Positions 16,099-25,396 are shown, counted from the first letter of the stretch. The stretch is 54,971 bases of DNA from JAJZCD01 sp964570005 (GCA_964570005.1 CAZMWE010000004.1:1-54971), one strand, 5' to 3'. Made by a program: numbers and translations. The notes: generated by a model from the sequence alone, not told the origin.

Positions 16099-18264
16099 AT
16101 GGAAGCTGCCATCTCTATTATAAATGTTGCCACGACTTTCTTGATTTTTATCGTTGGGCTTTTAACATTTTACAGACGCGACTCAAAGTCAACGTTGTAC
16201 TTCTCATATCTATCTTTCGCGATCGCTCCATGGCTCTTGTTGCAATACTTGGCACAAATCATCACTTATCCTACGGCATCTCTATGGCTAATACGGGCCT
16301 CATATGTTTTCTCGAATACACTCGTCATGTTCTTCGTATTATTCATGCAAGCCTACGCCTCAGACAAGCTTAGTAGCGCCCACATAAGACTTGACAGAAT
16401 TTTAGTAGGTATAGCGATTACTATCTCTTGCTTTGACCTGACGCCGCTCTCTGTTCAGAAGGTGACGGCCAACTTGTCGGGTATTTCTTCGCAAGTAGGT
16501 CCTTTCTATACCATCAAGCTACTTTTCCTCTTTCTATGTCTGCTTTACGGCGTCGGCCTGTTCGTTAGAAACATACAAAAAAGTACATCCGCGGAACGGC
16601 AGCGGAGTTACATTCTAGGGTTTGCAATAATTCAGGCTATAGTTGTGGCGGGGATTACGACAACGATCTTTACTTCGAGCGCCGTTTCGCAACTTGCGAT
16701 CCCTCTTACTCTGCTGGTCATGGTTGTGATGATAGGGTTTGCAATCTTAAGACACCGCCTCTTTGACATCCGTCTGATCGTTGCTCGATCAGTTGCCTAT
16801 GCCTTGACGGTTCTAGTGGCCGTATTGCTCTACGGATTTCTCGCCTTTGGTATTGTTGCTCGCCTTATTTTTAAAGACAGGCAGCTTGGATTAGGTCAAC
16901 AAATCGTATTCTCGATTTTGACAGTCGTCCTGGTTTTTACGTTTCCTGTCTTGCAGAGATTCTTCAATAAGATCACGAACAAATTGTTTTACCGCGATGC
17001 TTATGACACACAAAAATTTCTTGATCAATTCAACAGAAATTTAGTGTCGACCTATGACTTAGAAAAGCTGTTGCAAAGTGCAGCTTTAATGCTTGAAGAA
17101 AACTTAAAGTCTACTTTCTGTACCTTCGTGATCATGGACGACGCAAAGGCTACTAGGATTGTTAGCGCAGATCGTCGCAAGCCATTTGACGACACACGGC
17201 TTGAGCACCTCAGAGACGTGCTCGATACCGAGCGGCGGTTACTCGTAGTGACTGATGAGCTTAACGAGGCTCAGCGTCATGTCAAGGACAGCCTCCTAGC
17301 TGACAAGGTGGCAGTAGTTGCAAAGCTAGCTGCCACACCATCGAGCGTAGAAGTGGGCTACCTTCTGCTGGGTGGTAAAAAGAGTGGTGACCCATATACT
17401 ACACAAGATGTCGACGTAGTGAACATTGTTGCCAGCGAGCTGGTAATCGCGGTACAGAATGCATTGCGATTTGAGGAAATCCAAAACTTCAACTTGACCC
17501 TACGGGAGCGCATAAAGCACGCTACCGGCCAGCTAAGTCGTAGTAATAAGCGTTTGCGTGAGCTGGACAGTACCAAAGATGACTTCATCAGCATGGCGAG
17601 CCATCAGCTCAGGACGCCGCTGACGAGCGTGAAGGGCTATCTGAGCATGGTGTTGGAAGGGGATGCCGGACCTGTCAACGACCAGCAGCGCAAGCTGCTT
17701 GACCAATCGTTCCGTAGCTCGCAGCAGATGGTGTTCCTTATTTCTGACCTCTTGAACCTGTCACGGCTCAACACCGGCAAATTCGTTATTGAGCCGTCGG
17801 AAGTTGACCTGGACGAGCTGGTGCAGTTCGAAGTCGGCCAGCTGACGGAAACTGCCAGAGCACGCGGACTGACGCTGCTGTATGACAAGCCGGTGACCTT
17901 CCCGAAGCTAATGTTGGACGAAACCAAGATCCACCAGGTGGTCATGAACTTTATCGACAACGCTATATATTACACGCCAACCGGTGGTACGGTGACGGTA
18001 AGCTTGCGTGAAACGCCGTCAGCGGTGGAGTATAGGGTGCAGGATACGGGAATCGGTGTTCCTAAAGATGTCCAGCGCAAACTGTTTACTAAGTTTTACC
18101 GGGCGGATAATGCCCAAAAGGCCCGGCCAGATGGCACGGGTCTGGGACTGTTCATGGCTAAGAAGGTCGTACTGGCGCAGGGCGGCTCCATAATCTTTGA
18201 GAGCGAAGAAGGCAAGGGCAGTACGTTCGGCTTCAGAATCCCCAAAACAGGGCACATGGCGTAA
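16099..18264 (+). CDS. Sensor histidine kinase, 7TM-GAF-HisKA-HATPase
   Basis: Seven to eight hydrophobic segments fill residues 1-285, resembling the N-terminal 7TM region of some sensor kinases. A GAF-like domain follows (about 310-460), then a coiled-coil linker and a HisKA domain with phospho-acceptor His about residue 501 (MASHQLRTPLTSVKGYL). The ATPase domain has the N box (MNFIDNAIYYTP), G1 (VQDTGIGVP) and G2 (DGTGLGLFMAKK). It probably senses a membrane or small-molecule signal and phosphorylates one of the orphan receivers. TATAAT lies 10 nt upstream of the ATG, giving at most a 3-4 nt leader. GC content rises visibly in the kinase half compared with the AT-richer membrane half, as in domain-shuffled kinases. 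Confidence 0.92.
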   Translation: MEAAISIINVATTFLIFIVGLLTFYRRDSKSTLYFSYLSFAIAPWLLLQYLAQIITYPTASLWLIRASYVFSNTLVMFFVLFMQAYASDKLSSAHIRLDRILVGIAITISCFDLTPLSVQKVTANLSGISSQVGPFYTIKLLFLFLCLLYGVGLFVRNIQKSTSAERQRSYILGFAIIQAIVVAGITTTIFTSSAVSQLAIPLTLLVMVVMIGFAILRHRLFDIRLIVARSVAYALTVLVAVLLYGFLAFGIVARLIFKDRQLGLGQQIVFSILTVVLVFTFPVLQRFFNKITNKLFYRDAYDTQKFLDQFNRNLVSTYDLEKLLQSAALMLEENLKSTFCTFVIMDDAKATRIVSADRRKPFDDTRLEHLRDVLDTERRLLVVTDELNEAQRHVKDSLLADKVAVVAKLAATPSSVEVGYLLLGGKKSGDPYTTQDVDVVNIVASELVIAVQNALRFEEIQNFNLTLRERIKHATGQLSRSNKRLRELDSTKDDFISMASHQLRTPLTSVKGYLSMVLEGDAGPVNDQQRKLLDQSFRSSQQMVFLISDLLNLSRLNTGKFVIEPSEVDLDELVQFEVGQLTETARARGLTLLYDKPVTFPKLMLDETKIHQVVMNFIDNAIYYTPTGGTVTVSLRETPSAVEYRVQDTGIGVPKDVQRKLFTKFYRADNAQKARPDGTGLGLFMAKKVVLAQGGSIIFESEEGKGSTFGFRIPKTGHMA

Positions 18265-18297
18265 CCGAAGTATAAGCGACAACTTTATACATAAGTA

Positions 18298-18326
18298 TTG
18301 ACATTTTGTAAACAAAGTGATAGAAT
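18298..18326 (+). promoter_or_regulatory. Strong sigma70-type promoter
   Basis: TTGACA (18298-18303), a 17-bp spacer and TAGAAT (18321-18326) lie upstream of the large surface-protein gene. An inverted repeat GCTTG/CAAGC (18327-18331 and 18357-18361) straddles the expected start site and may be an operator. Confidence 0.85.
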
Positions 18327-18332
18327 GCTTGT

Positions 18333-18459
18333 CAAATAGACATATTGTCTAAAAGGCAAGCGTTTCTTTCGGCAGGTGGGTACTGAAAGTAACGCGACGA
18401 CCTCGTTAGGGGTGGTTGGTGCTTATTAATAGTAGCTGTAACGAGAGGTGTTAATTACA
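18333..18459 (+). promoter_or_regulatory. Long structured 5' UTR with SD-sequestering hairpin
   Basis: The ~127-nt leader is exceptional in a window where many genes look leaderless. CTCGTTA (18402-18408) is perfectly complementary to TAACGAG (18439-18445), whose 3' part overlaps the GAGAGG (18443-18448) that would serve as ribosome-binding site for ATG 18460. A smaller hairpin AGACA/TGTCT lies near the 5' end. I cannot match it to a known riboswitch class. Confidence 0.5.
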
Positions 18460-20724
18460 ATGTCATTATTCTCCAAGATCAAGAGCAAGGTCAGCTCGAC
18501 CAAATTTAAGGCACGCACCATTGCTGCCGGTTTCGCGCTGACTATCGCCAGTATTGCGGCCCTTGCCACCATGAGTGGCGCTGCGGCTGCACCAACTACT
18601 ACGCCTGACTGTGACGCCAACGCGGCGATATGGTGTGGTATAACGCAGAACGGGACTTCGGTTTCTAGCGAAATCGCACAGGTTAAAAAGCTTTATGCAA
18701 ACGGCGATGGCCACAACAAGTACTACACAATCCAGGATATGTACAACTACTTCGGTATCAGTACCAGCATGGTTAATGGCCTGAGCACCAGCAATGTCGT
18801 CAGCGGCTACGTGAGCGGCAACGCCGAAGGTGATGTATACGCTACGATTAACGGCAAAAGCACGCTGGTTGCGACCGGTGCGATTACTGCCGGCCGTCAG
18901 AACCTCTCTGGCAGCAATCCAGTCAAATACGGTCAGACTACTTTCTACACCCGTCCGACGCACGTATCCTTCCAGAACGGCCAGCTGGCTGCGCTCATTG
19001 TCATGAAGAACGGTGTGTTCCAGAACGCTATGCTCGTTAGCTGTGGTAACCCGGTTAAGGCTACGCCTAAGAAGCCGAGCTACAGTATCACTAAGCAAGT
19101 AAGCACCGCTGCTAACGGTACTTACGGCAGCAACGTATCGGTTAACAGCGGTTCCGCTGTGTACTACAAGATCGCGGTCAAGAGCACTGGCGCTATTCCA
19201 GTTGACAATGTGACCGTGCACGACACCTTGCCTAGCGGCATTGTATACACCAGCGGTACGCTGCAGGAAAACGGTAAGGCCGTAAGTAGCAGCGACGCAA
19301 GCAAGTTCTTTAGCTCTACTGGCTTGAACGTCGGCACCGTCAATAACGGCGCTACTGACACCTTTACCTTCACGGCTAAGGCAGGCACTGTTGCTTTCGA
19401 CGACGCCAGCTGTAAGCCTGGTGACAACCTGACCAACAATGGTTACGTTGCGGCTCCTGGTCTCAGCACCTTGAACGCAAACGCCAAGGTAAGCACTACT
19501 TGTGCTCCGTCGGCCTCACTGGCCTGCACCAACCTCACCGCTGTCGCCGGGGCTCCCGACGCCACGACCGGCAGCCAGCTGTACACCTTTACTGCTAAGG
19601 CTAGCCCTCAGAACGTCACGATTACTGGCTACAGCTTCAACTTTGATGGCACTAACACTGCTACCATCAAGAGCAGCGACGCAAGCGTGCAGACTACGCA
19701 CACCTATGCGCCTGGCAACTACACTGCTAACTTCACGGTAACCGGTACGGCTGCTGCCACCAGCAAGACTTACACTTCGAGCGCCTGCGCCTTCAGTATA
19801 AAGGTTCAGCAGGCACCCAACCCCAACTACGCTATCTTGAAGCAGGTAAGTACTAGTGCGAACGGCACCTTCAGCAGCGATGTCCAAGTACAGAGCGGTG
19901 CTACGGTGTACTACAAGATCACGGTAAGTAGCACCGGTGACGCTCCTATTACCAACGTGAACGTCAAAGACACCCTGCCTAGCGACATCAAATACACCAC
20001 TGCTACGCTGCAGCAGGACGGCACAGCTGTTTCCGCTACTGACACCAGCAGCTTCTTCGGTAACGGTCTGGTGGTTCCGAGCATTGCCAATGGCAAGAGT
20101 ACGGTATTCACCTACAGTGCCGTGGCCGGTAACACTGCTACCGACACCGACCCGAGCTGTAAGGCCGAAACACTCGACAACACCGGCTTCATGAGCATGA
20201 CCGGACTGAGCAGCCAGCAGAGTACTGCCGAAGTAAAAACCGGTTGTACACAGCTGCAATGTCTGCCCGGTGTGCAGGCCGGCAGCAACGAGTGCTACAG
20301 CTATACCTGCAACATTGCGCAGGGCGCTATCGACAACGCTAACAAGAAAGTTACTGTAAAAGTTACAGGCACGAGTACTAGTCCGACCGTTGCCACTCCC
20401 GGCAATGTGACTATCAATTGGGGTGACGGCACGACAGCTACGGTCGCCTACGCGGATGTTAATGCAGCCTCACAGGGCCAGGGTCACACGTTTGCAAACA
20501 ACAGTACTATTACTGCTAGCATACAGTTCACCACCCCTGACGGCAGCACGCCGGTCACAAGCAGCAACTGCTCAGTGCCAGTAAGCTTCACTACCACGAC
20601 CACGCCCCCTCCGGTTATGCCGAATACTGGTGCTGGCGATGTCATCGGTATCTTCACCGGTACGGTGGTTACGGCTACCGTCGCCGCCCGCCTGTTCCTG
20701 GCCCGCAAGATGGCCCGCCGCTAA
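18460..20724 (+). CDS. Sortase-type surface protein with DUF11 and PKD-like repeats
   Basis: A signal/anchor helix (TIAAGFALTIASIAALATMS) occupies residues ~22-45. Next comes a ~140-aa module shared with the two downstream genes and ending in SCGNPVKATPK, then two DUF11-type beta repeats (ITKQVSTAANGTYGS..., ILKQVSTSANGTFSS...) alternating with PKD-like domains (FNFDGTN, VNINWGDGTT type). The C-terminus has MPNTGAGD, a hydrophobic helix and RKMARR, an LPXTG-like sorting signal with Met for Leu. The protein is probably linked to the cell wall and serves as a stalk or adhesin. ATG 18460 is chosen over GTG 18448 because of the GAGAGG spacing. Codon use is strongly biased and Ala/Thr-rich, consistent with high expression. 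Confidence 0.9.
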   Translation: MSLFSKIKSKVSSTKFKARTIAAGFALTIASIAALATMSGAAAAPTTTPDCDANAAIWCGITQNGTSVSSEIAQVKKLYANGDGHNKYYTIQDMYNYFGISTSMVNGLSTSNVVSGYVSGNAEGDVYATINGKSTLVATGAITAGRQNLSGSNPVKYGQTTFYTRPTHVSFQNGQLAALIVMKNGVFQNAMLVSCGNPVKATPKKPSYSITKQVSTAANGTYGSNVSVNSGSAVYYKIAVKSTGAIPVDNVTVHDTLPSGIVYTSGTLQENGKAVSSSDASKFFSSTGLNVGTVNNGATDTFTFTAKAGTVAFDDASCKPGDNLTNNGYVAAPGLSTLNANAKVSTTCAPSASLACTNLTAVAGAPDATTGSQLYTFTAKASPQNVTITGYSFNFDGTNTATIKSSDASVQTTHTYAPGNYTANFTVTGTAAATSKTYTSSACAFSIKVQQAPNPNYAILKQVSTSANGTFSSDVQVQSGATVYYKITVSSTGDAPITNVNVKDTLPSDIKYTTATLQQDGTAVSATDTSSFFGNGLVVPSIANGKSTVFTYSAVAGNTATDTDPSCKAETLDNTGFMSMTGLSSQQSTAEVKTGCTQLQCLPGVQAGSNECYSYTCNIAQGAIDNANKKVTVKVTGTSTSPTVATPGNVTINWGDGTTATVAYADVNAASQGQGHTFANNSTITASIQFTTPDGSTPVTSSNCSVPVSFTTTTTPPPVMPNTGAGDVIGIFTGTVVTATVAARLFLARKMARR

Positions 20725-20762
20725 AACCAAAACAACTGACCGCTCATACTTAAAAATAACTT

Positions 20763-20802
20763 AAGGCCCCGCCGCCCCTCATGGGACGAGCGGGGCCTTT
20801 TA
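20763..20802 (+). terminator. Rho-independent terminator
   Basis: AAGGCCCCGC pairs with GCGGGGCCTT around a short loop and is followed by TTTT. It closes the large surface-protein gene, so the next two paralogues need their own promoter. Confidence 0.92.
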
Positions 20803-20895
20803 ATGTACAGCAAATGTGCAACCTGTAACGTGCTTTACAGCAGGAGATATTCAGGGGTGTACCTTAAGAGGGTAAGGCTTAAGGAGATGGACGGT

Positions 20896-21999
20896 ATGTT
20901 ATTACGTCGGCGACGATCGGGTGGTTCAAGACTTCAAAAGCTGGCCTATGCCGGTGCGATCAGTATCTTGGCGATACTCATCAGCGTCGTTCCGTTGGGC
21001 GTTCAAAACGCATCTGCGGCAACGTGTACGGATAACGACATTATGAAATGCGGCTACAGTTCACCGAGTAGTTTCATCGATAGGGTGGAAGCCAACACAA
21101 ACGGTGTTAACAACACGCCCGATCTGCAGGCAATCTATGCGCATTACGGGTTAAGCAGCGCCGAATATTCCAGTTTTGCCGCCCACGCGGTCCGGGGCGA
21201 GGCGATGCGCAACGGAGAGATCATTGTGAACGGAAAGGTGGTCGCGTCAGGTGCTCGCAGTATTGGCCGGGAAGAGTCGCCCCAGGGTAGCAGTCCGTTT
21301 TCGGCCTTCATTGACGGCCGGACCTACTACGGAAATACTAATGCTCAGGCGTTCGCGCCGGGTGTTGCCGAACTGTCGGTAGACGTACTCTTTAACTCGA
21401 ACGGTGCATTTCAGTTCGCTGTGCTGCCGTCCTGCGGCAACCCGGAGATTCCGACTACGATAACACCACCGCCCAGGCCCCCGACGCCCCCTCAGCCGCC
21501 GGCTCCGACCTTTGCCTGTACGCAACTTACCGCGTCACCGGAAGATAATTCCGGCACCCAGTTTACCTTTACCGTGACTTCGCGTGCGACCGGTGGTGCA
21601 AAATTCAAATTTGCTGACTTTGCGTTCGGCGACGGAACGACCCAACCCAATGTGCCCGTGAACAGTGATGGTATAACGGCAACGACGACCCATACCTATA
21701 CGCAGACTAACAATTTTACGGCCAACGCGGTGGTGTTTTTCTCCGTACCTAATTCTACTTCGACCATGCAGGCGACAGCGCAGCAGTGTTCGGCCTCGCT
21801 TGCCTCTAGCATACCGACGCCGCCGGCTCCGCCTTCACCCCCGTCTACTCCCCCTGCTCCTCCCACGCCAATGCCTGTTCCTCCCGCGATGCCGAATACT
21901 GGCGCCGGTAATGTGATCGGATTATTCTCGGTGGTAAGTATACTCGGATACTTTAGCTACCGTCTGTTGCTGCTTCGCCGGGCGAAAAAGGATTGTTAG
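20896..21999 (+). CDS. Sortase-type surface protein, second paralogue
   Basis: The basic N-terminus (MLLRRRRSGG) and hydrophobic segment (GAISILAILISVVPLGV) form a signal peptide. A diverged copy of the shared ~140-aa module follows and ends in PSCGNPEIP. A proline-rich linker, one PKD-like domain (FADFAFGDGTTQP) and a second proline-rich spacer precede MPNTGAGNVIG, a hydrophobic helix and RRAKKDC, an LPXTG-like sorting signal. ATG 20896 is chosen because AAGGAG lies 9 nt upstream; ATG 20887 is directly against the SD. The proline stretches suggest wall-spanning spacers. Conservation of the shared module is weaker here than between the first and third paralogues. Confidence 0.88.
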   Translation: MLLRRRRSGGSRLQKLAYAGAISILAILISVVPLGVQNASAATCTDNDIMKCGYSSPSSFIDRVEANTNGVNNTPDLQAIYAHYGLSSAEYSSFAAHAVRGEAMRNGEIIVNGKVVASGARSIGREESPQGSSPFSAFIDGRTYYGNTNAQAFAPGVAELSVDVLFNSNGAFQFAVLPSCGNPEIPTTITPPPRPPTPPQPPAPTFACTQLTASPEDNSGTQFTFTVTSRATGGAKFKFADFAFGDGTTQPNVPVNSDGITATTTHTYTQTNNFTANAVVFFSVPNSTSTMQATAQQCSASLASSIPTPPAPPSPPSTPPAPPTPMPVPPAMPNTGAGNVIGLFSVVSILGYFSYRLLLLRRAKKDC

Positions 22000-22083
22000 C
22001 CGGGGCAAAAATACACATACGTAGAGTTGCAGTCAAGCCGGAGGTGTGCCAAAATCGTAAGTAGTAAAAACAAGGGGAAACAA

Positions 22084-23319
22084 ATGTTACAGATCGGCCG
22101 TAGCGGCGGTGGGGGCAGAACCAGACCGGGATTTCTCATTTGGGCGATACTGACCGTGGGCGCGCTGGCCCTTCCGGTATTTAACCTGGGTACCGTACAT
22201 GCAGAGGCGGTGAACTGTGACTCAAATTCCGTCATTGCCGGCGGCGCATCCAGTGTTGCCGCGCTGCAGCAAAAGTATGCGAATGGCGCCAGTTGCGTGT
22301 CAGGCGGGATAACCTACAGTAGCAAAGGCTACTCCATCCAAGATGTATATAACGGGTTCGGTATTTCCCCGAGCGATATCGCGGCCATGAGCAGCGATGC
22401 GGTCAGTGGTTACGTTACCAAGAGCGGTGACGTATACGTCGGTAGCACATTGGTTGCTACCGGCGCACAAACGGCCGGCCGGCAGAATACTGCCGGCAGT
22501 GCATCCCACCACTACGGGGCCACGACCTACTACCAGCACCCCACCAGCGTGTCTTTCCAGAGCAGCCAGCTGAGTGCCATGGTTATTATGAAAAACGGTG
22601 TATTTCAGCACGCTATTCTCAACAGCTGCGGTAACCCCGTCAACGCGACTCCCAAAACTCCGCCACCACCGCCACCGTACTATAAGTGTGTGGCGCTTAC
22701 TGGCGCTATCGTGGACGCAAAGACGCTAACTTACAGCTTTACCGCTAGTGCCGATTTTGGTAACGGGGCTACCTTCACGTCAGCCAGTTTTAACTTTGAT
22801 GATCACCATGTCCAGGACGGCGTGAAGCCGACTACCGGCAGCCCCAAAAGCGCGACGGTCACGCATACGTACGGGAGTGCCGCCACGTATAATGCTTATG
22901 CGGTTTTACACTTTAATGTCAATGGCCAAGATAAGACCGCTACGGCTTGTCCGGCTGTAGTTACAGCCACTACGCCGCCAACACCGGAATGTAAGCCCGG
23001 TATACCGATTGGCAGCGTAGCATGCAATCCATGCCCGACAGACACAGCTGTACCGGCGAATCAGTGTCCGACGACTCCACCGCCCACATTGCCGAAAACC
23101 GGCGCGGGCGACACCATCGCCATCTTCGGGGCGGTAGTGGTGGCCGGGTTCCTGGTATACCGGCAGATCATTTTTAGGAAACACCGTGCCGCCTTTCTGG
23201 CAGCTCAACAGGGCACCGACCGTCTACCACTTGACGATCCACTGAATGAGACCCCAGACCCGGTAGTCGCGGCGCATACTCGGCGCCATCACGTTTTCCG
23301 GCGTAAGCGGCCCTTCTAA
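22084..23319 (+). CDS. Sortase-type surface protein, third paralogue
   Basis: A signal segment (FLIWAILTVGALALPVFNLG) is followed by the shared module, very close to that of the first paralogue (YSIQDVYNGFGIS, VATGAQTAGRQN, VSFQSSQLSAMVIMKNGVFQ, SCGNPVNATPK). A PKD-like domain and Cys/Pro-rich spacer follow, then LPKTGAGD, a hydrophobic helix and a tail. The tail is unusual: instead of a few basic residues it continues ~50 residues (FLAAQQGTDRLPLDD...RRHHVFRRKRPF) past the helix. ATG 22084 is chosen for AAGGGG upstream. The three genes are in tandem, same strand, and look like a duplicated surface-protein locus. Confidence 0.88.
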   Translation: MLQIGRSGGGGRTRPGFLIWAILTVGALALPVFNLGTVHAEAVNCDSNSVIAGGASSVAALQQKYANGASCVSGGITYSSKGYSIQDVYNGFGISPSDIAAMSSDAVSGYVTKSGDVYVGSTLVATGAQTAGRQNTAGSASHHYGATTYYQHPTSVSFQSSQLSAMVIMKNGVFQHAILNSCGNPVNATPKTPPPPPPYYKCVALTGAIVDAKTLTYSFTASADFGNGATFTSASFNFDDHHVQDGVKPTTGSPKSATVTHTYGSAATYNAYAVLHFNVNGQDKTATACPAVVTATTPPTPECKPGIPIGSVACNPCPTDTAVPANQCPTTPPPTLPKTGAGDTIAIFGAVVVAGFLVYRQIIFRKHRAAFLAAQQGTDRLPLDDPLNETPDPVVAAHTRRHHVFRRKRPF

Positions 23320-23535
23320 GTCAGGGCGGGCCTGAGGCTGTGGATAAGTGGCTGGCATAAGCCGTACAAATGTGCTATGCTTACGTTTGATTTGAGAGCA
23401 ATCATGACTGACCGCTCAAAATCGTTAAGAGACTCCCTGAGGTAACCGCTTGAGCGCCTAATGGCACGCAAGCCACCGCAGGGATTTTCTTTGCCGATTT
23501 GTCAGCGAGAGTGCAGGGTTTCTAGGGTAAATAGT

Positions 23536-23670
23536 ATGAATACCTCGGCCGGTTTACACACAACCTTTAATGAAGACGCCGATGCCTACGATCGCTTCCG
23601 GCCACACTATCCTGATGCGCTGTTCGCTAAACTGGTTAACGCAACAAACCTAATCCGTACATCGAAACTT
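23536..23670 (+). pseudogene. 5' remnant of a SAM methyltransferase cut by the IS element
   Basis: From ATG 23536 the translation starts NTSAGLHTTFNEDADAYDRF and continues RPHYPDALFAKLVNATNL, the typical N-terminus of class I methyltransferases (F..dAe.YDrfRP.YP..L). The reading frame then runs into the IS inverted repeat. Beyond the other IS end I find no continuation (SAM motif DxGxGxG), so the rest was deleted or lies elsewhere. Confidence 0.75.
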
Positions 23671-24738
23671 TCACGACTTTCGCACCTTCAGCTTTGCATC
23701 CGAGCAGCCAGCGCTAGCTGGATGCTCGGTTTCACCACCTCCCAGTCTTGTTGGTACAACGTCGTATGGTCAGCGAGCCTTCTCCTGTGTTTTCGCATCC
23801 AGGTAAGCAATGAGAGTCCGGTGCGGTTTCTTTGTGCTCGGCCGAGTACGGCCTGACAGCGAGCGAGGCCACAAGTTTGTTTGAGCTCCCGGTGCAATAC
23901 CTCAACGCTCCAACGGCGTTCAAAGTACTCCTTGACCTGCTCACCGGATAGGTCAGTACGACTCGTACCAATGTAATCCGTGCGGCCGTGTTTGGTCACA
24001 AACCGGAATACTCTGACCCATCCGTATCCTTTGAGATATGTCACTAGACCCTCATCTGGGATATTCAGTGCCTGCAGTTGCCGGTGCGGCTTGCCGACCA
24101 GTCGGTTGCTCCTGAGCCCCATGACCCAATCCCACCCATGGGAGCGGACCGCCTTCAGGTTCTTGAGTGAGCTGTACCAGCTGTCGGCTACCACCATCTC
24201 AGGGTGTAAGCCCCGGGACTTCGTGCTGCTCAGCATCTCCTGAAAGTGGTCGTTCTTCGTTTTGCCGTCTTCCGGAGGATTCCAGATGCGGTAGTCCATG
24301 GGAACGTATTCCTCCTTGGATACTTGCCACAAGGCATTGACGACACCAATGCCTCTCGTAATGCCGTGCTTTGAACCGGCATACTGCCAGTTGACAAGCT
24401 CCATTTTGCCACTCCGGCTCTTGTCGATGACGACGTCGTCGAACACCAGAATGCCAGGTGCGCCGTGCACCTCTTTCTTGGCAGTCAACCACAAATCCTT
24501 GGGCTGTACTTTACTCTCTGCCAGCCACCGGGAAATACTGTCATGTGACAGGTCCAGGGGCGCTACTTCACTGAGTGACAGTGCAGAGTACCGAGCGGAC
24601 GTTACTTCCAGGAACGAGCAGTACAACTCGCGAGAGCACTTCGAACGTGACATGTTTGTTTTTCCTTTGCTTACAAAAAAGCATGACTGACGTCATGCTT
24701 TCATGCTAACAAAGCGAGTGGTGGTGCGAAAGTCGTGA
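23671..24738. mobile_element. IS element of about 1.07 kb (IS4/IS701-like DDE)
   Basis: Perfect 16-bp terminal inverted repeats (TCACGACTTTCGCACC at 23671-23686 and its complement at 24723-24738) bracket a single transposase gene. Outside the ends, AATCCGT (left) and ACGGATT (right) are complementary rather than direct, so I cannot identify a clear target duplication. The element interrupts a methyltransferase gene. Confidence 0.9.
23688..24653 (-). CDS. DDE transposase, IS4/IS701-like
   Basis: The 321-aa protein fills the IS element. The acidic triad is plausible as D72 or D73 (ILVFDDVVIDKS), D157 (MVVADSWYSSLKNL) and E251 or E256 (YFERRWSVEVLHRELKQ), the last being the typical Y-R-W-x-E-x6-K-like signature of DDE_4/5 transposases. 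Length is normal and no frameshift is seen, so it may be active. The stop lies just inside the left inverted repeat and the start ~70 bp inside the right one, leaving room for only a short promoter. The exact IS family needs a database match. Confidence 0.88.
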   Translation of the reverse strand: MSRSKCSRELYCSFLEVTSARYSALSLSEVAPLDLSHDSISRWLAESKVQPKDLWLTAKKEVHGAPGILVFDDVVIDKSRSGKMELVNWQYAGSKHGITRGIGVVNALWQVSKEEYVPMDYRIWNPPEDGKTKNDHFQEMLSSTKSRGLHPEMVVADSWYSSLKNLKAVRSHGWDWVMGLRSNRLVGKPHRQLQALNIPDEGLVTYLKGYGWVRVFRFVTKHGRTDYIGTSRTDLSGEQVKEYFERRWSVEVLHRELKQTCGLARCQAVLGRAQRNRTGLSLLTWMRKHRRRLADHTTLYQQDWEVVKPSIQLALAARMQS

Positions 24739-25267
24739 CGGATTGTAGCATAAGCGGTGCGAAGCGGAAAGAATTGCCACTGTGGATAAACCAGCAGTCG
24801 CACCAGCTAACTAGTAAGGCTACATAAATAGAACGATCAAAAGGAGGCAGCGCACTTCACAACGCATCTATCACTGCTATTTCATAGGTGGTGAGCTCGT
24901 AAAGAGTCGAGCCCTATGAGATAACTGTATGACTATATTGCGTCCATGACATTGGGCGGGCAGAGGTTACCACAAGTGCCGGCATTATTACAGACGACAC
25001 CGGCTCGAACAACGATTAGACCTAATGCCAAGCGCCGAATATTACCTACTGCGTGAGCGCCGCAATCGCTATCTGGACATGCGCCTGCAGCCTCACCGAC
25101 CATCTGTGCAATAGTTGGGCGCATAGAAACTATGCCGGCGTCTACAATTACCTCTGAATTTGTTACCAGAGTAAGCAGGTTGGGCCTAACGACGATGTGA
25201 TTGAAAGAATCCCTGGGCATTTAAAAACTACTCACGGCCTCATGCCAGCTAAAGAGATTGGTGGGCC
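24739..25267. other. Gene-poor decayed region
   Basis: Between the IS and the next recognisable fragments I see no convincing gene. A 95-codon minus-strand ORF (24933-25220) has six cysteines but no recognisable motif, SD or -10 spacing, so I leave it uncalled. The region probably holds remnants of genes lost around the IS insertion. Confidence 0.5.
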
Positions 25268-25396
25268 CCTCGTATATATTTACGGGACTCTTTGGAAAAA
25301 GATTTGTCGGCACTCTATTATCGACGTGTTGATTTAAGTATAGAGTACCATGATGGCGGAGTGTTTCCAACCGGTATTGAAGAAATGGATTACTAA
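25268..25396 (+). pseudogene. Remnant homologous to small ORF at 35577-35792
   Basis: In one frame the segment reads PRIYLRDSLEKDLSALYYRR and continues to TAA at 25394. It matches PRIFLRNSLEEDLMALYERL at 35634. Many differences in the first 15 codons are synonymous, so the match is protein-level. No start codon exists in this frame; the only nearby ATG (25242) is out of frame. It therefore looks truncated or frameshifted. Function unknown. Confidence 0.6.

Noticed and set aside
18466..20259. Long minus-strand ORFs (up to 251 codons) opposite the surface-protein gene
   Set aside because: They are shadows caused by the biased Ala/Thr/Ser codon use of the real plus-strand gene. No start signals.
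23380..23535. Riboswitch or small RNA upstream of the truncated methyltransferase
   Set aside because: GC-rich complementary segments exist, but I could not fit a known class or a single convincing fold, and the downstream gene is broken.
23650..24750. AATCCGT/ACGGATT as a target-site duplication of the IS
   Set aside because: The two copies are inverted relative to each other and at unequal distances from the IS ends, so they are not a direct duplication.
24933..25220. 95-codon minus-strand ORF with six cysteines
   Set aside because: No start signal, no recognisable zinc-binding spacing, and a location among gene fossils. Left uncalled.
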